Part shown: positions 35,552 through 44,508 of the stretch, in pieces
How positions within the stretch are numbered: position 1 is the stretch's first letter
Layout of the letters: every line of letters starts with the position of its first letter
DNA from: Streptomyces sp. NRRL F-2580
GTDB lineage: Bacteria > Actinomycetota > Actinomycetes > Streptomycetales > Streptomycetaceae
Length of the DNA stretch: 64,000 bases
Direction: 5' to 3'
Assembly (NCBI RefSeq): GCF_000720115.1
Contig: NZ_JOIR01000017.1
Coordinates: 62,001 to 126,000, forward strand
Notes under the pieces: model-generated
Database searches by the model: none
Told to the model about the DNA's origin: nothing
The model's input: only the letters and a program-made list of their open reading frames with translations
Made by a program: the position numbers and the translations under genes

Positions 35552-37914
35552 GCCGGCTCCGGGTCTGGGCCCGCGATCTCGGCATGGGCACCCGCTTCGC
35601 CTTCGGCGGCGGCCGCGAGGGATGGATCCGCACCCTGCTCACCGGTGTCGGTGTCGGTCTCGGCGTCGCGCTGCTGCTGATCAGCACCGCGATCCCAGGC
35701 GCCCTCGCCGCGCGGTACGAGCGCGGCGACGCACGGTCGACGATGAGCTCCGAGCGGGCCGACGCCCCCGGGCCCGACACCCTGCTGATCGCCCGCATCG
35801 GGCAGACGTACCACCACAAGGACATCGAGGGGCACGTGGTGCGGGCCGAGGGCCCGGACGCCCCGCTGCCGCCCGGTCTGGAGCGGATCCCCGGCCCGGG
35901 CGAGATGGCCCTCTCCCCCGCCCTCGACGCGTTGCTGAAGTCCTCCGACGGCGCCCTGCTGCGCGAGCGGCTCGACGCGCGGGTCAGTGAGATCGTCGGC
36001 GACCCGGGGCTGGTCGGCCCCGGCGAACTCCTCTTCTACCTGGGCAGCGACACCCTCCGGAAGAACGGCCCCGAGGACTACCGCGTCGAGCGCGTCACCG
36101 GCTTCGGCTACGACGCGCAGCGCGACGGCCTCGACCCCGTGCTCATGCTGATGGTCGTGCTGACGTTCGTCGCCCTGCTGATGCCCGTCGCCGTGTTCAT
36201 CGCCACCGCCGTCCGCTTCGGCGGGGAGCGGCGCGACCGGCGGCTCGCCGCGCTGCGGCTGGTCGGCGCGGACAGCAGGATGGTGCGCCGGATCGCGGCC
36301 GGCGAGGCACTGGCCGGCTCCCTGGTCGGACTGGTGCTGGGCACCGGCTTCTTCGCCGTCGGCCGCTCCCTGGTCGGCAGCATCAGCCTCCGGCAGCGCA
36401 GCGTCTTCCCCGCCGACCTCGACCCGGCGCCCTGGCTCGCCGTCCTGGTCGCCCTCGCGGTGCCCGCGGCGGCGGTGGCCGTCACGCTGTTCGCGCTGCG
36501 CGGTGTGGTCATCGAGCCGCTGGGCGTCGTCCGTACGGCCAAGCCCGCGCGGCGGGGGATCTGGTGGCGGCTGCTGCTCCCGCTGGTCGGGCTCGGCCTG
36601 CTCGTGCCCATGGGCGGCCGCGGCAACGACCACGGCCGGTTCAACCAGTGGCAGGTCTCCGGAGGGGTGGTGCTGCTGCTGGTCGGGATCACCGTGCTGC
36701 TCCCCTGGCTGCTGGAACGTTTCGTCGCGAAGATGTCCGCCGGCCCGGTCTCCTGGCAGCTGGCCGTGCGCCGGCTCCAGGTCAACAGCGGCGCCGCGGC
36801 CCGCCTCGTCAACGGCATCGCCGTGGCCGTCGCGGGCGCCATCGCCCTCCAGATGCTCTTCGCGAGCGTCGAGGGCGACTACACCAAGTCCACCGGCCAG
36901 GACCCCGGCAGGGCCGCCGTAGCGGTCATGGTGAACCGCGAGTCGCAGACGCGCATGGACGACCTCGCGCAGCGGATCTCCGCCGTGCAGGGCGTCACCC
37001 GCGCCGTCCCCCTGACCTCCGCTCAGGCCGCCCACCGGGTGCCCGCGGAGGAGACGGTCCAAGTGACCATCGGCACCTGCGACGCACTGGGCGAGGTCGC
37101 GACGCTCGACTCCTGCGAGGAGGGCGACTCCTTCGTCCTGACCGGCTCCCCCTCGGAGGCCGTCTACGGGGCCACGGCGAAGCCCGGCGACGAGGTGTTC
37201 GTCGGGAACGTCCGGGGGTACGGGGACGGGGTCGGATCCGACTCCGGGACGGCCGACCGGCCCGCTCCGGCGAAGTGGAAGGTCCCCGCGGACGCCCGTA
37301 CGGTCCCCAGCCGGGAGGACCCCACCGGGCAGCTGCGCAGCGGCCTGCTGGTGACCCCGTCGGCGGCGCCGAAGGAGATCGGCGACTTCCCGGACACGCG
37401 GATCTTCGTCCAGGTCGACGAATCCGGGGACGACGCCCTGGACCGCGCGCGCAACGCCGTCTTCAAGGCGGACCCGTTCGTCACGGCGATGACGCTGCGG
37501 GACACCACCCAGGCCGCCGGCTACTCCTCGATCCGCACGGGGTTGTTCTTCGGCGCCACCGCCGTGCTGGTCCTGATCGGCGGAAGCCTGCTCGTCTCCC
37601 AGCTGGAGCAGTTGCGCGAGCGCCGGCGGCTGCTCTCGTCCCTGGTCGCCTTCGGCACCAAGCGCTCCACGCTGAGCCTGTCGGTGCTGTGGCAGACGGC
37701 CGTGCCGATCGCGCTGGGTCTGGTGCTGGCCACCGGGGCGGGCGTGGGGCTGGGCACCGTCCTGATGAGCATGGCCGCCACGCCGGTCCGGATCGACTGG
37801 GCGTCGGTGCTCGGGATGACCGCGGCCGGCGCGGGCGTGGTGGTCGTGGTGACCCTGCTCAGCCTGCCGCCGCTGCTGCGCCTGATGCGCCCGGACGGCC
37901 TGCGCACGGAGTGA
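35548..37914 (+). CDS. FtsX-family ABC permease
   Basis: A 788-residue permease with ten or so hydrophobic segments in two FtsX-like halves. The first half includes WIRTLLTGVGVGLGVALLLI and VLMLMVVLTFVALLMPVAVF; the second ends with VLVLIGGSLLVSQLEQLRER and VLGMTAAGAGVVVVVTLLSL. Between them is a large extracellular region (residues about 445-650, containing GTCDALGEVATLDSCEEG with two cysteines). Such two-domain permeases export antimicrobial peptides or other amphiphiles. It closes the padR operon. Confidence 0.92.
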   Translation: MSRLRVWARDLGMGTRFAFGGGREGWIRTLLTGVGVGLGVALLLISTAIPGALAARYERGDARSTMSSERADAPGPDTLLIARIGQTYHHKDIEGHVVRAEGPDAPLPPGLERIPGPGEMALSPALDALLKSSDGALLRERLDARVSEIVGDPGLVGPGELLFYLGSDTLRKNGPEDYRVERVTGFGYDAQRDGLDPVLMLMVVLTFVALLMPVAVFIATAVRFGGERRDRRLAALRLVGADSRMVRRIAAGEALAGSLVGLVLGTGFFAVGRSLVGSISLRQRSVFPADLDPAPWLAVLVALAVPAAAVAVTLFALRGVVIEPLGVVRTAKPARRGIWWRLLLPLVGLGLLVPMGGRGNDHGRFNQWQVSGGVVLLLVGITVLLPWLLERFVAKMSAGPVSWQLAVRRLQVNSGAAARLVNGIAVAVAGAIALQMLFASVEGDYTKSTGQDPGRAAVAVMVNRESQTRMDDLAQRISAVQGVTRAVPLTSAQAAHRVPAEETVQVTIGTCDALGEVATLDSCEEGDSFVLTGSPSEAVYGATAKPGDEVFVGNVRGYGDGVGSDSGTADRPAPAKWKVPADARTVPSREDPTGQLRSGLLVTPSAAPKEIGDFPDTRIFVQVDESGDDALDRARNAVFKADPFVTAMTLRDTTQAAGYSSIRTGLFFGATAVLVLIGGSLLVSQLEQLRERRRLLSSLVAFGTKRSTLSLSVLWQTAVPIALGLVLATGAGVGLGTVLMSMAATPVRIDWASVLGMTAAGAGVVVVVTLLSLPPLLRLMRPDGLRTE

Positions 37915-37966
37915 GCGCCGCACTGCGCGAAGCCGTACGCCCGTTCCCCGCGACGCCCCCGATCCC

Positions 37967-38914
37967 CTAGTCGGTGGGCCACACCGGGAGCGGGCGTACG
38001 GCTTCGCGCAGTGCGGCGGCGATCGCCCGGAACTCCTCCTGGCGGGCCGTCCCGGTGCGCATGGCCAGGGCGATCCGCCGCGAGGGAGCGGGCTCGGCGA
38101 AGTACCCGGTGGACAGGTACTCGTTGCGGGCGGTCTCCAGCCGCAGCGCGGTGCGCGGCAACAGCGTCACGCCCAGCCCGCCGGCGACCAGCTGGACGAG
38201 GGTGGAGAGCCCCGCGGCGGTCGTCGTGACGTCCGCCCCGGTGGTGCGTCCCGCCTCCCGGCAGATGTCGAGGGCCTGGTCGCGCAGGCAGTGCCCTTCG
38301 TCGAGCAACAGCAGCTGCAGTCCCCGCAGTTCCTCCAGCGGGATGTCCCGGCGCCCGGCCAGCGCGTGCTCCCTGGGGGCGAGCAGTACGAAGTCCTCGT
38401 CGAAGACGGGCAGTTCCGTGACCCCGGGGACCCCGAGCGGCACCGCCAGCAGGAGCAGGTCCAGCCGTCCGGTGGCCAGACCCTCCAGCAGCGTGGCGGT
38501 CTGCTCCTCGTGCACCTGGAGGTCCATCCGGGGGTAGCGCCGGTGGAAGAGCCCGAGCACGGTCGGCAGGAGGTACGGGGCCACCGTGGGGATCACTCCG
38601 AACCGCAGGGTCCCGGTGAAGGGGGCCCGTACCGCCTCGGCCTCCTCCAGCAGCCCGCCCATCGCGTCGAGGACCAGCTGGGCGCGGGCCGCGATCCGCT
38701 CGCCGGCCGGGGAGAGCAGCACCTTGCGGGTGGTGCGCTCCAGCAGCTGCACGCCGAGGGCCTCCTCCAGCGCGGAGACGGCTCCGGAGAGCGCCGGCTG
38801 GCTCATCCCGATGGCCGCGGCGGCGTCCCGGAAGTGCAGGTGCTCGGCGACCGCCGCGAAGGCGCGCAACTGTGCGAGGGTCGGCTGTTTCGCTCCCCTG
38901 TTACCCACGGCCAC
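37967..38914 (-). CDS. oxyR: Hydrogen-peroxide sensor OxyR
   Basis: A 315-residue LysR regulator. The helix-turn-helix is in LAQLRAFAAVAEHLHFRDAA, then AAIGMSQPALSGAVSALEEA. The redox cysteines are in LLDEGHCLRDQALDICREAG, nine apart as in E. coli OxyR, and form the peroxide-sensing disulfide. GTG 38914 is preceded by GGAGG. It is divergent from ahpC, its classic target, across 136 bases that should contain the OxyR site. Confidence 0.94.
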   Translation of the reverse strand: MAVGNRGAKQPTLAQLRAFAAVAEHLHFRDAAAAIGMSQPALSGAVSALEEALGVQLLERTTRKVLLSPAGERIAARAQLVLDAMGGLLEEAEAVRAPFTGTLRFGVIPTVAPYLLPTVLGLFHRRYPRMDLQVHEEQTATLLEGLATGRLDLLLLAVPLGVPGVTELPVFDEDFVLLAPREHALAGRRDIPLEELRGLQLLLLDEGHCLRDQALDICREAGRTTGADVTTTAAGLSTLVQLVAGGLGVTLLPRTALRLETARNEYLSTGYFAEPAPSRRIALAMRTGTARQEEFRAIAAALREAVRPLPVWPTD

Positions 38915-39050
38915 TGATAGGTACCTCCGATCACCCGCCTCAAGACTAGCTATTTCCGCAATCAATGCAGGTGTGTCAGCATGTGAGATACGTCCAACCC
39001 CAACGGAAAACCCCCAAAAGGGGCCATTTTCCATGTTTCAAGGAGATCGC
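38915..39050. promoter_or_regulatory. oxyR-ahpC divergent promoter region
   Basis: The 136-base spacer has an AT-rich stretch (AAGACTAGCTATTTCCGCAA, then TCAATG, from 38942) unlike the flanking coding DNA. It is the only place for a shared OxyR operator. The AAGGAG ribosome site of ahpC is at its right end. Confidence 0.6.
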
Positions 39051-39605
39051 GTGCTCACTGTTGGTGACAAGTTCCCGGCCTTCGACCTGACCGCCTGCGT
39101 CTCGCTCGAGGCCGGCGCCGAGTTCGCGCAGATCGACCACAAGACCTACGAGGGCAAGTGGAAGGTCGTCTTCGCCTGGCCGCTCGACTTCACCTTCGTG
39201 TGCCCGACCGAGATCGCCGCCTTCGGCAAGCTGAACGACGAGTTCGCCGACCGCGACGCGCAGGTCCTCGGCTTCTCCCTGGACTCCGAGTACGTGCACC
39301 ACGCCTGGCGCAAGGACCACGCCGACCTGCGTGACCTGCCCTTCCCGATGATGTCCGACATCAAGCGCGAGCTGTCGGCCGAGCTGGGCATCCTCGGCGA
39401 GGACGGCCTGCCGATGCGCGCCGTCTTCATCGTGGACCCGAACAACGAGATCCAGTTCTCGATGGTGACCGCCGGTTCCGTGGGCCGTAACCCCAAGGAG
39501 GTCCTGCGGGTCCTCGACGCCCTGCAGACCGACGAGCTGTGCCCCTGCAACTGGAACAAGGGCGAGGCCACCATCGACGCCGGCGCGCTGCTGGCCGGTG
39601 AGTGA
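39051..39605 (+). CDS. ahpC: Alkyl hydroperoxide reductase, peroxiredoxin subunit
   Basis: A 184-residue two-cysteine peroxiredoxin. The peroxidatic cysteine is in WPLDFTFVCPTEIAAFGKLN and the resolving one in TDELCPCNWNKGEATID. The SLDSEYVHHAWRKDHADLRD segment is typical of actinobacterial AhpC. GTG 39051 is chosen because AAGGAG lies six bases upstream; an ATG 18 bases earlier precedes that site. It reduces peroxides and is recharged by AhpD, encoded 3 bases downstream. Confidence 0.96.
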   Translation: MLTVGDKFPAFDLTACVSLEAGAEFAQIDHKTYEGKWKVVFAWPLDFTFVCPTEIAAFGKLNDEFADRDAQVLGFSLDSEYVHHAWRKDHADLRDLPFPMMSDIKRELSAELGILGEDGLPMRAVFIVDPNNEIQFSMVTAGSVGRNPKEVLRVLDALQTDELCPCNWNKGEATIDAGALLAGE

Positions 39606-39608
39606 CGG

Positions 39609-40145
39609 ATGTCCCTGGACTCCCTGAAGTCGGCCGTACCGGACTTCGCCAAGGACCTGAAGCTGAACCTCGGTTCGGTCATCGGCAACAGCGACCTCCC
39701 GCAGCAGCAGCTGTGGGGCACCGTCCTGTCCTGCGCGATCGCCGCCCGCTCCCCGCGCGTCCTGCGTGAGCTGGAGCCCGAGGCGAAGGCGAACCTCTCG
39801 CCGGAGGCGTACACCGCCGCCAAGTCCGCCGCCGCGGTCATGGCGATGAACAACGTCTTCTACCGCACGCGGCACCTGCTCTCCGACCCGGAGTACGGCA
39901 CGCTGCGCGCGGGCCTGCGGATGAACGTCATCGGCAACCCGGGCGTGGAGAAGGTCGACTTCGAGCTGTGGTCGCTCGCCGTCTCCGCGATCAACGGCTG
40001 CGGCCAGTGCCTGGACTCGCACGAGCAGGTCCTGCGCAAGGCCGGCGTCGACCGCGAGACGATCCAGGAGGCCTTCAAGATCGCCTCGGTGATCCAGGCC
40101 GTCGCGGTCACCCTCGACGCCGAGGCCGCCCTCGCCGCCGAGTAG
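39609..40145 (+). CDS. ahpD: Alkyl hydroperoxide reductase AhpD
   Basis: A 178-residue AhpD. The active site [20 protein letters not shown] has the CxxC and the conserved histidine of the carboxymuconolactone decarboxylase fold. [20 protein letters not shown] precedes it, and a helical C-terminus follows. It passes electrons from lipoyl dehydrogenase partners to AhpC. The three-base gap after ahpC shows co-transcription and coupling. Confidence 0.96.
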   Translation: MSLDSLKSAVPDFAKDLKLNLGSVIGNSDLPQQQLWGTVLSCAIAARSPRVLRELEPEAKANLSPEAYTAAKSAAAVMAMNNVFYRTRHLLSDPEYGTLRAGLRMNVIGNPGVEKVDFELWSLAVSAINGCGQCLDSHEQVLRKAGVDRETIQEAFKIASVIQAVAVTLDAEAALAAE

Positions 40146-40163
40146 TCACGCGTACGACCGTCA

Positions 40164-40197
40164 GGGCCCCCGCAGCCGTCTCCGGCCGCGGGGGCCC
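40164..40197. terminator. ahpCD terminator
   Basis: A 10-bp perfect stem (GGGCCCCCGC) with a 14-base loop, between convergent genes. Confidence 0.8.
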
Positions 40198-40204
40198 CGC
40201 GCGT

Positions 40205-40912
40205 TCACTTCCGCAGGGCGGCCATCAGCGCCCGCACGTCCTCGACCGCCGCCGCCACCAGACCCTCCCGGTCGGGCCGCGCGGAAAGGCTCGACCGAGG
40301 ATCGGTTCCGTCCTCGAACCTGTCGAAGAACATCACGTCGAGGAGGAACACCGCGCCGCCGTCACGGACCCTCACCCGGACCCCCTCGCCACCACCGGGG
40401 GTGCTGACGAGAGCCTGCTCCCCCAGGCCCGGGACCGGCTCCCACTGGCCGGCGCCGTCGGCGCCGCTCCGGTCGTACCGGGAGCCGAGCGCGAACTCGG
40501 GCGTCGGATCGGTCTTCTTGTGCAGTTCGACCACGGCGGACACGAAGAACCCCCCGACGGTGGCCGAACGGTCACCGTTGCGGCTGCAGGACGCCCAGTC
40601 CATGGCCGGATGCCGGCCGCCGCCCCGCTCCGGGTCGGAATCCGTGAACCCGCCCAGCGCCCCGGCCAGGGCCGGCGCCGTGAACCGGCCGCACAGGTCG
40701 TCCGTGACCCGGTAGCGGATCTCCGGCTCGCTCAGCCGGTCCCCGTATGCGTACAGCCCGCCCGCCCACAGCGCGGAAGTGGCCACGGCCGTCGCCGCCA
40801 CCCACCACCACGGCCGGCGCGGCCCCCGCGCCTCGCGCACCGCCGTGTCCTGCGCGACCTCGGCCGGCCGCACCGGCTCCCACTCCCCGTCCAGCTCGGG
40901 CTCCGTGATCAT
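40205..40912 (-). CDS. Membrane-anchored protein, paralogue of 41086-41775
   Basis: A 235-residue protein beginning MITEPELDGEWEPVRPAEVA. One membrane helix follows (WWWVAATAVATSALWAGGLY), then an extracytoplasmic domain: YRVTDDLCGRFTAPALAGAL, later VVELHKKTDPTPEFALGSRY and a C-terminal VEDVRALMAALRK. The neighbour at 41086 has the same start, helix, single-cysteine spacing, ELHKKTDP motif and end. The pair arose by tandem duplication. No known family is recognised. Confidence 0.75.
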   Translation of the reverse strand: MITEPELDGEWEPVRPAEVAQDTAVREARGPRRPWWWVAATAVATSALWAGGLYAYGDRLSEPEIRYRVTDDLCGRFTAPALAGALGGFTDSDPERGGGRHPAMDWASCSRNGDRSATVGGFFVSAVVELHKKTDPTPEFALGSRYDRSGADGAGQWEPVPGLGEQALVSTPGGGEGVRVRVRDGGAVFLLDVMFFDRFEDGTDPRSSLSARPDREGLVAAAVEDVRALMAALRK

Positions 40913-40921
40913 CCCCGCCCC

Positions 40922-41089
40922 CTAGGTCGTCTCTTTTGGATCTTGCCGGTTAAGCCCGCGTCGTCTGGCGCCGTGCATCGCAAGGCGGAGGGGCGCCCGA
41001 GTACTGGACGTACTTGGGTGCCCCGACAACACGGCGAGGTGCGGTGCCAGGCGGCGCGGGTCAGGCCAGATCCGAAAGAGACGGCCTAG
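40922..41089. mobile_element. 168-bp MITE-like element
   Basis: The ends are inverted repeats: CTAGGTCGTCTCTTTTGGAT at the left and, on the other strand at the right, CTAGGCCGTCTCTTTCGGAT (18 of 20 equal). CTAG at both outer edges may be a target duplication. The interior is also self-complementary (CGAGTAC...GTACTTG; GTCTGGCGCCGTGCATCGC against GCGAGGTGCGGTGCCAGGC), so the whole element can fold into a cruciform. It encodes nothing and would need a transposase from elsewhere. The right edge supplies the TAG stop of the gene at 41086. Confidence 0.8.
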
Positions 41090-41775
41090 TCCTTGAGCGC
41101 CGCCATGAGCTCGCGCATGTCCTGGACCATGGCCGCCTGGACCGCGTTGGCGTCCGTGGCGGGCCGGCCGTCCTTCTCCGCGAAGGTGGTGGCGAACACC
41201 CGGATGCTGAACACCGCCCCGCCGTCCAGCACCTTGAGGTTCAGCCCTTGGTCACCGGCCCACGCCGTCATCACGGCACGCTCGCCGAGGTCCGGCACCT
41301 CTTCGGTCCGCGGGTCGCCGACATTGGCGAGGTCGTCGACCGACGGTACGCCGAACTCCGTCGCGGGGTCGGTCTTCTTGTGCAGCTCGGTGTTCACGTA
41401 CACGGAGAAGTCCCCCGGGTAGTCGGGGACGTTGTTCAGGACGCACGTCGCCCCGTCCACAGCCGGGTGGCTGACCTCCTTGTTCACCGGTCTCTTGTGA
41501 AGGTCTCCGGTGATGCCGCTCAGCGACTGGGCCTTGAAGTCCGCGCACAGGTTCTTCGTCACCCGGTACGAGAGCGCCGGCGCCGCCATCCGGTCCCCGA
41601 GGGCGTACAGCCCGCCGGCCCACACCGCCGACGCCACCACCACCCCGCCCAGCGCCCACAGCCACGGCCGTGAGGTGGCGGCGGCCGCCGCCCGCTCGCG
41701 CGGCGCGAGCGGCTCGGCCACCTCCGCCGCCTGCGCCGTGTCCCACGCCCCGTCCAGCTCCGGCTCGGTGATCAT
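41086..41775 (-). CDS. Membrane-anchored protein, paralogue of 40205-40912
   Basis: A 229-residue protein starting MITEPELDGAWDTAQAAEVA, with one membrane helix (LWALGGVVVASAVWAGGLYA) and an extracytoplasmic domain (LSYRVTKNLCADFKAQSLSG, NTELHKKTDPATEFGVPSVD, MVQDMRELMAALKD). Its own TAG stop lies within the terminal repeat of the MITE, so the insertion happened at the very end of the gene. Function unknown; two cysteines may form a disulfide outside the cell. Confidence 0.75.
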   Translation of the reverse strand: MITEPELDGAWDTAQAAEVAEPLAPRERAAAAATSRPWLWALGGVVVASAVWAGGLYALGDRMAAPALSYRVTKNLCADFKAQSLSGITGDLHKRPVNKEVSHPAVDGATCVLNNVPDYPGDFSVYVNTELHKKTDPATEFGVPSVDDLANVGDPRTEEVPDLGERAVMTAWAGDQGLNLKVLDGGAVFSIRVFATTFAEKDGRPATDANAVQAAMVQDMRELMAALKD

Positions 41776-41859
41776 GCCTGCCCCCCGCAGTCCCAAGTCC
41801 TGGGCGCCGCCACCGGCATGCACCCGCCCTTGATCATCGCAGTCTGCGACCGGTCCGGG

Positions 41860-43245
41860 CTAGGGCCTGCCGTCCTCGCTGTCGGGTACGACGCCCAGGG
41901 CCGTCGAGCCGTGCGGGGCCGGACCGGCCATGCCGGCTCCGTGATGGCTGTGCTCGCGCGAGTACGCCCTCAGGTATCCCACCACCGTGTTGGTGACCGC
42001 CACCAGCGGAACGGCGACCACCGCACCGCCGATGCCCGCGACCATGCCGCCGGCGGCCACCGACAGCACCACCGCGAGCGGGTGCACCCGTACCGCGCGG
42101 CCGAGGATGAAGGGCTGCAGCACGTGCCCCTCGATCTGCTGCACCGCCAGTACCACCAGCAGCACCATCAGGGCGGTCCACACGCCCTGGGTCACGAGCG
42201 CCACGACCACCGCGAGGGCACCCGAGACCACCGCGCCGACCAGCGGGATGAAGGCGAAGAGGAAGATGAAGACGGCCAGCGGCACCGCCATCGGCACGTC
42301 CAGGAAGTAGATGCCGAGGCCGATGAAGATGGCGTCGATGAGCGCGACGATGACCGTGCCGCGCACATACGCGGTCAGCGTGCGCCAGGCCCGCGGACCG
42401 GCCCCGGCGACCCCGGCCCGGGCGGCGTTCGGGACGAGGCCCAGTGCCCAGTTCCAGATGCGCTTGCCGTCGTAGAGCAGGAAGAGCGTCGAGAACATCG
42501 CGAGCAGTATGCCCGTGAGGACCTCGACGAGGACGGTCACGCCCTGCAGGCCGGCGGAGGTGATCTGCTCGGTGTTCGTGCCGATGGTCTCGCTGAGGTT
42601 CTTCGCGATGTCGTTGATCTGCTTCTCGGTCACGTGGAACGGACTGTCCAGTGCCCAGAGCTTGAGCTCGTTGATGCCGTCGCGGACCCGGTCGGACAGG
42701 TCGTCGAGGTTCTCCATGACCTGCCAGACCACGAACCAGCCGACGAGCCCGATGACCACGAAGCCGAGGATCGCCGTGACGGCCGTGGCCAGCCCCCGCG
42801 GCAGGCCCAGCCTGCGCAGGCGGACGACGAAGGGCTGGAGCATCGCGGTGACGAGCATGGCGGCGGCGAAGGCGAGGACGACCAGCCGGACTTCGCTGAT
42901 CACCTTCATCAGCACCCAGAGCATCCCGGCGAGGAGCAGCAGCCGCCAGCTGGCCTCGGCGGCGACGCGCATCCCCCAGGGGACCACGCTCGCCGGGTCG
43001 GGGCGCTCGGGGACGGCCGGCGCGGCCGGGTGCCGAGCGTGGGCGGGCGGGGCGACGGGCGGTACGGGCGCGGCCGTCGCGTCGGCGGACGGTTCGGGAG
43101 CCGCCGGCGCAGGGGCGGCCGCGGCGGGAGCACGGGGGTCCCCACCGGTCTCGGCCTCGACCTCGGCGCGCAGCTCGTTGAGCCGCGCCTCCATCCGGTT
43201 CAGCCTGTTCCCCAGCCGGCCGAGCCAGCCTTCCCGCTTCGCCAT
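41860..43245 (-). CDS. AI-2E family transporter (PerM-like)
   Basis: A 461-residue membrane protein. The first 100 residues are a short coiled helix (LGNRLNRMEARLNELRAEVE) and an Ala/Pro linker. Eight membrane segments follow, including LLAGMLWVLMKVISEVRLVV, TAILGFVVIGLVGWFVVWQV, VPLAVFIFLFAFIPLVGAVV and ALMVLLVVLAVQQIEGHVLQ with the conserved E-G-x-x-L-x-P. Members export small molecules or couple to ion gradients; the substrate is unknown. The ATG follows GGGGGAAGGAAG. Confidence 0.88.
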   Translation of the reverse strand: MAKREGWLGRLGNRLNRMEARLNELRAEVEAETGGDPRAPAAAAPAPAAPEPSADATAAPVPPVAPPAHARHPAAPAVPERPDPASVVPWGMRVAAEASWRLLLLAGMLWVLMKVISEVRLVVLAFAAAMLVTAMLQPFVVRLRRLGLPRGLATAVTAILGFVVIGLVGWFVVWQVMENLDDLSDRVRDGINELKLWALDSPFHVTEKQINDIAKNLSETIGTNTEQITSAGLQGVTVLVEVLTGILLAMFSTLFLLYDGKRIWNWALGLVPNAARAGVAGAGPRAWRTLTAYVRGTVIVALIDAIFIGLGIYFLDVPMAVPLAVFIFLFAFIPLVGAVVSGALAVVVALVTQGVWTALMVLLVVLAVQQIEGHVLQPFILGRAVRVHPLAVVLSVAAGGMVAGIGGAVVAVPLVAVTNTVVGYLRAYSREHSHHGAGMAGPAPHGSTALGVVPDSEDGRP

Positions 43246-43300
43246 GTCGCTTCCTTCCCCCGCCCCCGTGTTCGGGCACGCCTCGAAGACCGTACACGCG

Positions 43301-43335
43301 AGGAGCCCCGCACCGTAGGACGGTGCGGGGCTCCT
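43301..43335. terminator. Terminator after the transglycosylase gene
   Basis: A perfect 15-bp stem (AGGAGCCCCGCACCG) with a 5-base loop, in the gap between two minus-strand genes. Confidence 0.9.
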
Positions 43336-43351
43336 GGAGGTCGAGCGCGCT

Positions 43352-44047
43352 CTAGTACCAGCCGTTGGCCTGGTGGTACGTCCACGCGGCACAGGGGCTG
43401 CCGTAGCGGACGTTCATGTAGTTCAGGCCCCACTTGATCTGCGTGGCGGGGTTGGTGCGCCAGTCCGCGCCGGCCGAGGCCATCTTCGAACCGGGCAGCG
43501 CCTGGACCAGACCGTAGGCGCCCGAGGACGAGTTCACGGCCTTGTAGTTCCAGGTGGATTCCTGGTTGATGATGTTCGAGAAGCACTGGAACTGTCCGGC
43601 CGGGACCATCTGCTGGGCGATGGCCTTGACCTGAGCGACCGTGTAGGAGCTCTGGGGGGCGAAGTCGCCGGCGTCGCGGGCGGCGGAGCGGCTGGCGACC
43701 TCTGCCTTCGCGTCGCGCTCCTTCTTCGCCTTCTCGTCAGCGGCCTTCTGCGCCTCGGCCTTCTTGGCCTTGGCGTCCTCGGCGGCCTGGAGGCGGGCGC
43801 TCTCCTCGGCCGAGCGCTTGGCATCGGCGTCGGCGGCGTGGGCGATGGTGTCGGCCTGCTGCGTCAGGGACGCGCTCTGGACCTCCGCCTGGTCGCCGAC
43901 CGGGATTTCGGCAAGGAGAGTCGCGCCGGAAGCGGTCGTCTCGAGATCGTTCGTGGGGTCGCCAGTGGCAACGCCCACGACTGCGCCGACGGTGGTGACC
44001 GCGGTGGCCGAAGCCACGGCGAACCCCCGGACCGAGATCCGGCTCAC
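43352..44047 (-). CDS. Secreted lytic transglycosylase (SLT-like)
   Basis: A 231-residue exported enzyme. After the signal segment (GFAVASATAVTTVGAVVGVA) comes a long charged coiled coil rich in Ala, Lys and Glu (residues 60-135). The C-terminal domain has CFSNIINQESTWNYKAVNSS with the catalytic glutamate, SSGAYGLVQALPGSKMASAG, and NPATQIKWGLNYMNVRYGSP. It should cleave glycan strands during growth or germination. GTG 44047 follows GGAAGGA. A long structured leader precedes it. Confidence 0.88.
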   Translation of the reverse strand: MSRISVRGFAVASATAVTTVGAVVGVATGDPTNDLETTASGATLLAEIPVGDQAEVQSASLTQQADTIAHAADADAKRSAEESARLQAAEDAKAKKAEAQKAADEKAKKERDAKAEVASRSAARDAGDFAPQSSYTVAQVKAIAQQMVPAGQFQCFSNIINQESTWNYKAVNSSSGAYGLVQALPGSKMASAGADWRTNPATQIKWGLNYMNVRYGSPCAAWTYHQANGWY

Positions 44048-44190
44048 ACGGTGTCCTTCCAGCAGCGTCCGCAGTGACCGCGCGGGCGCAAAAGTGCCCC
44101 TCGACGCTGGCCTCCGTGGTTCTACGGTCACTGGAGGCGCGGGCCCGTGGGCAACTCCCTCGCGGGGGCTGCTCCGTGTAACTCCGGGCG

Positions 44191-44285
44191 GCATACGGCA
44201 TTCGACTGTGGAGTTGTGGTGCTGCGCGTACCTCACGGGAGGTACTGGGGCCCCCGGACGAAGTCTGGGGGAGTGCGCCGTATGC
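44191..44285 (-). promoter_or_regulatory. Structured leader of the transglycosylase gene
   Basis: The 461-base gap 44048-44508 has no gene. It contains a 9-bp closing stem (GCATACGGC at 44191-44199 with GCCGTATGC at 44277-44285) enclosing two hairpins: GTACCTC-ACGG-GAGGTAC (44228-44245) and CCCCCGGA...TCTGGGGG (44251-44271). Streptomyces cell-wall hydrolase genes often carry c-di-AMP (ydaO) riboswitches in such leaders. I do not see the conserved ydaO core clearly, so the identity is open. Confidence 0.45.
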
Positions 44286-44508
44286 GGGGCCTGACGGAAA
44301 CCAGACTCTGCCGGAACGCGACACCGCAAGGCAATTCTCCGTTGCGTGGGAAAGGTCACACCTGGCATGTCGCCCTCCGTTTCGCCAAAGGCCTGTGCAG
44401 CGCGACGCCGCCCGGCTAGGCTCTCGGGCCTTTGCCGGGCGGCGCCAACTCACCTTCCCGCTATGAGGTTTTTGACCGTTTCGACTGCCCCGACGGAGGC
44501 CGTCAAGG

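Noticed and set aside
44048..44508. Confident call of a ydaO (c-di-AMP) riboswitch
   Set aside because: The gene context fits, but the conserved core sequences are not recognisable by eye.
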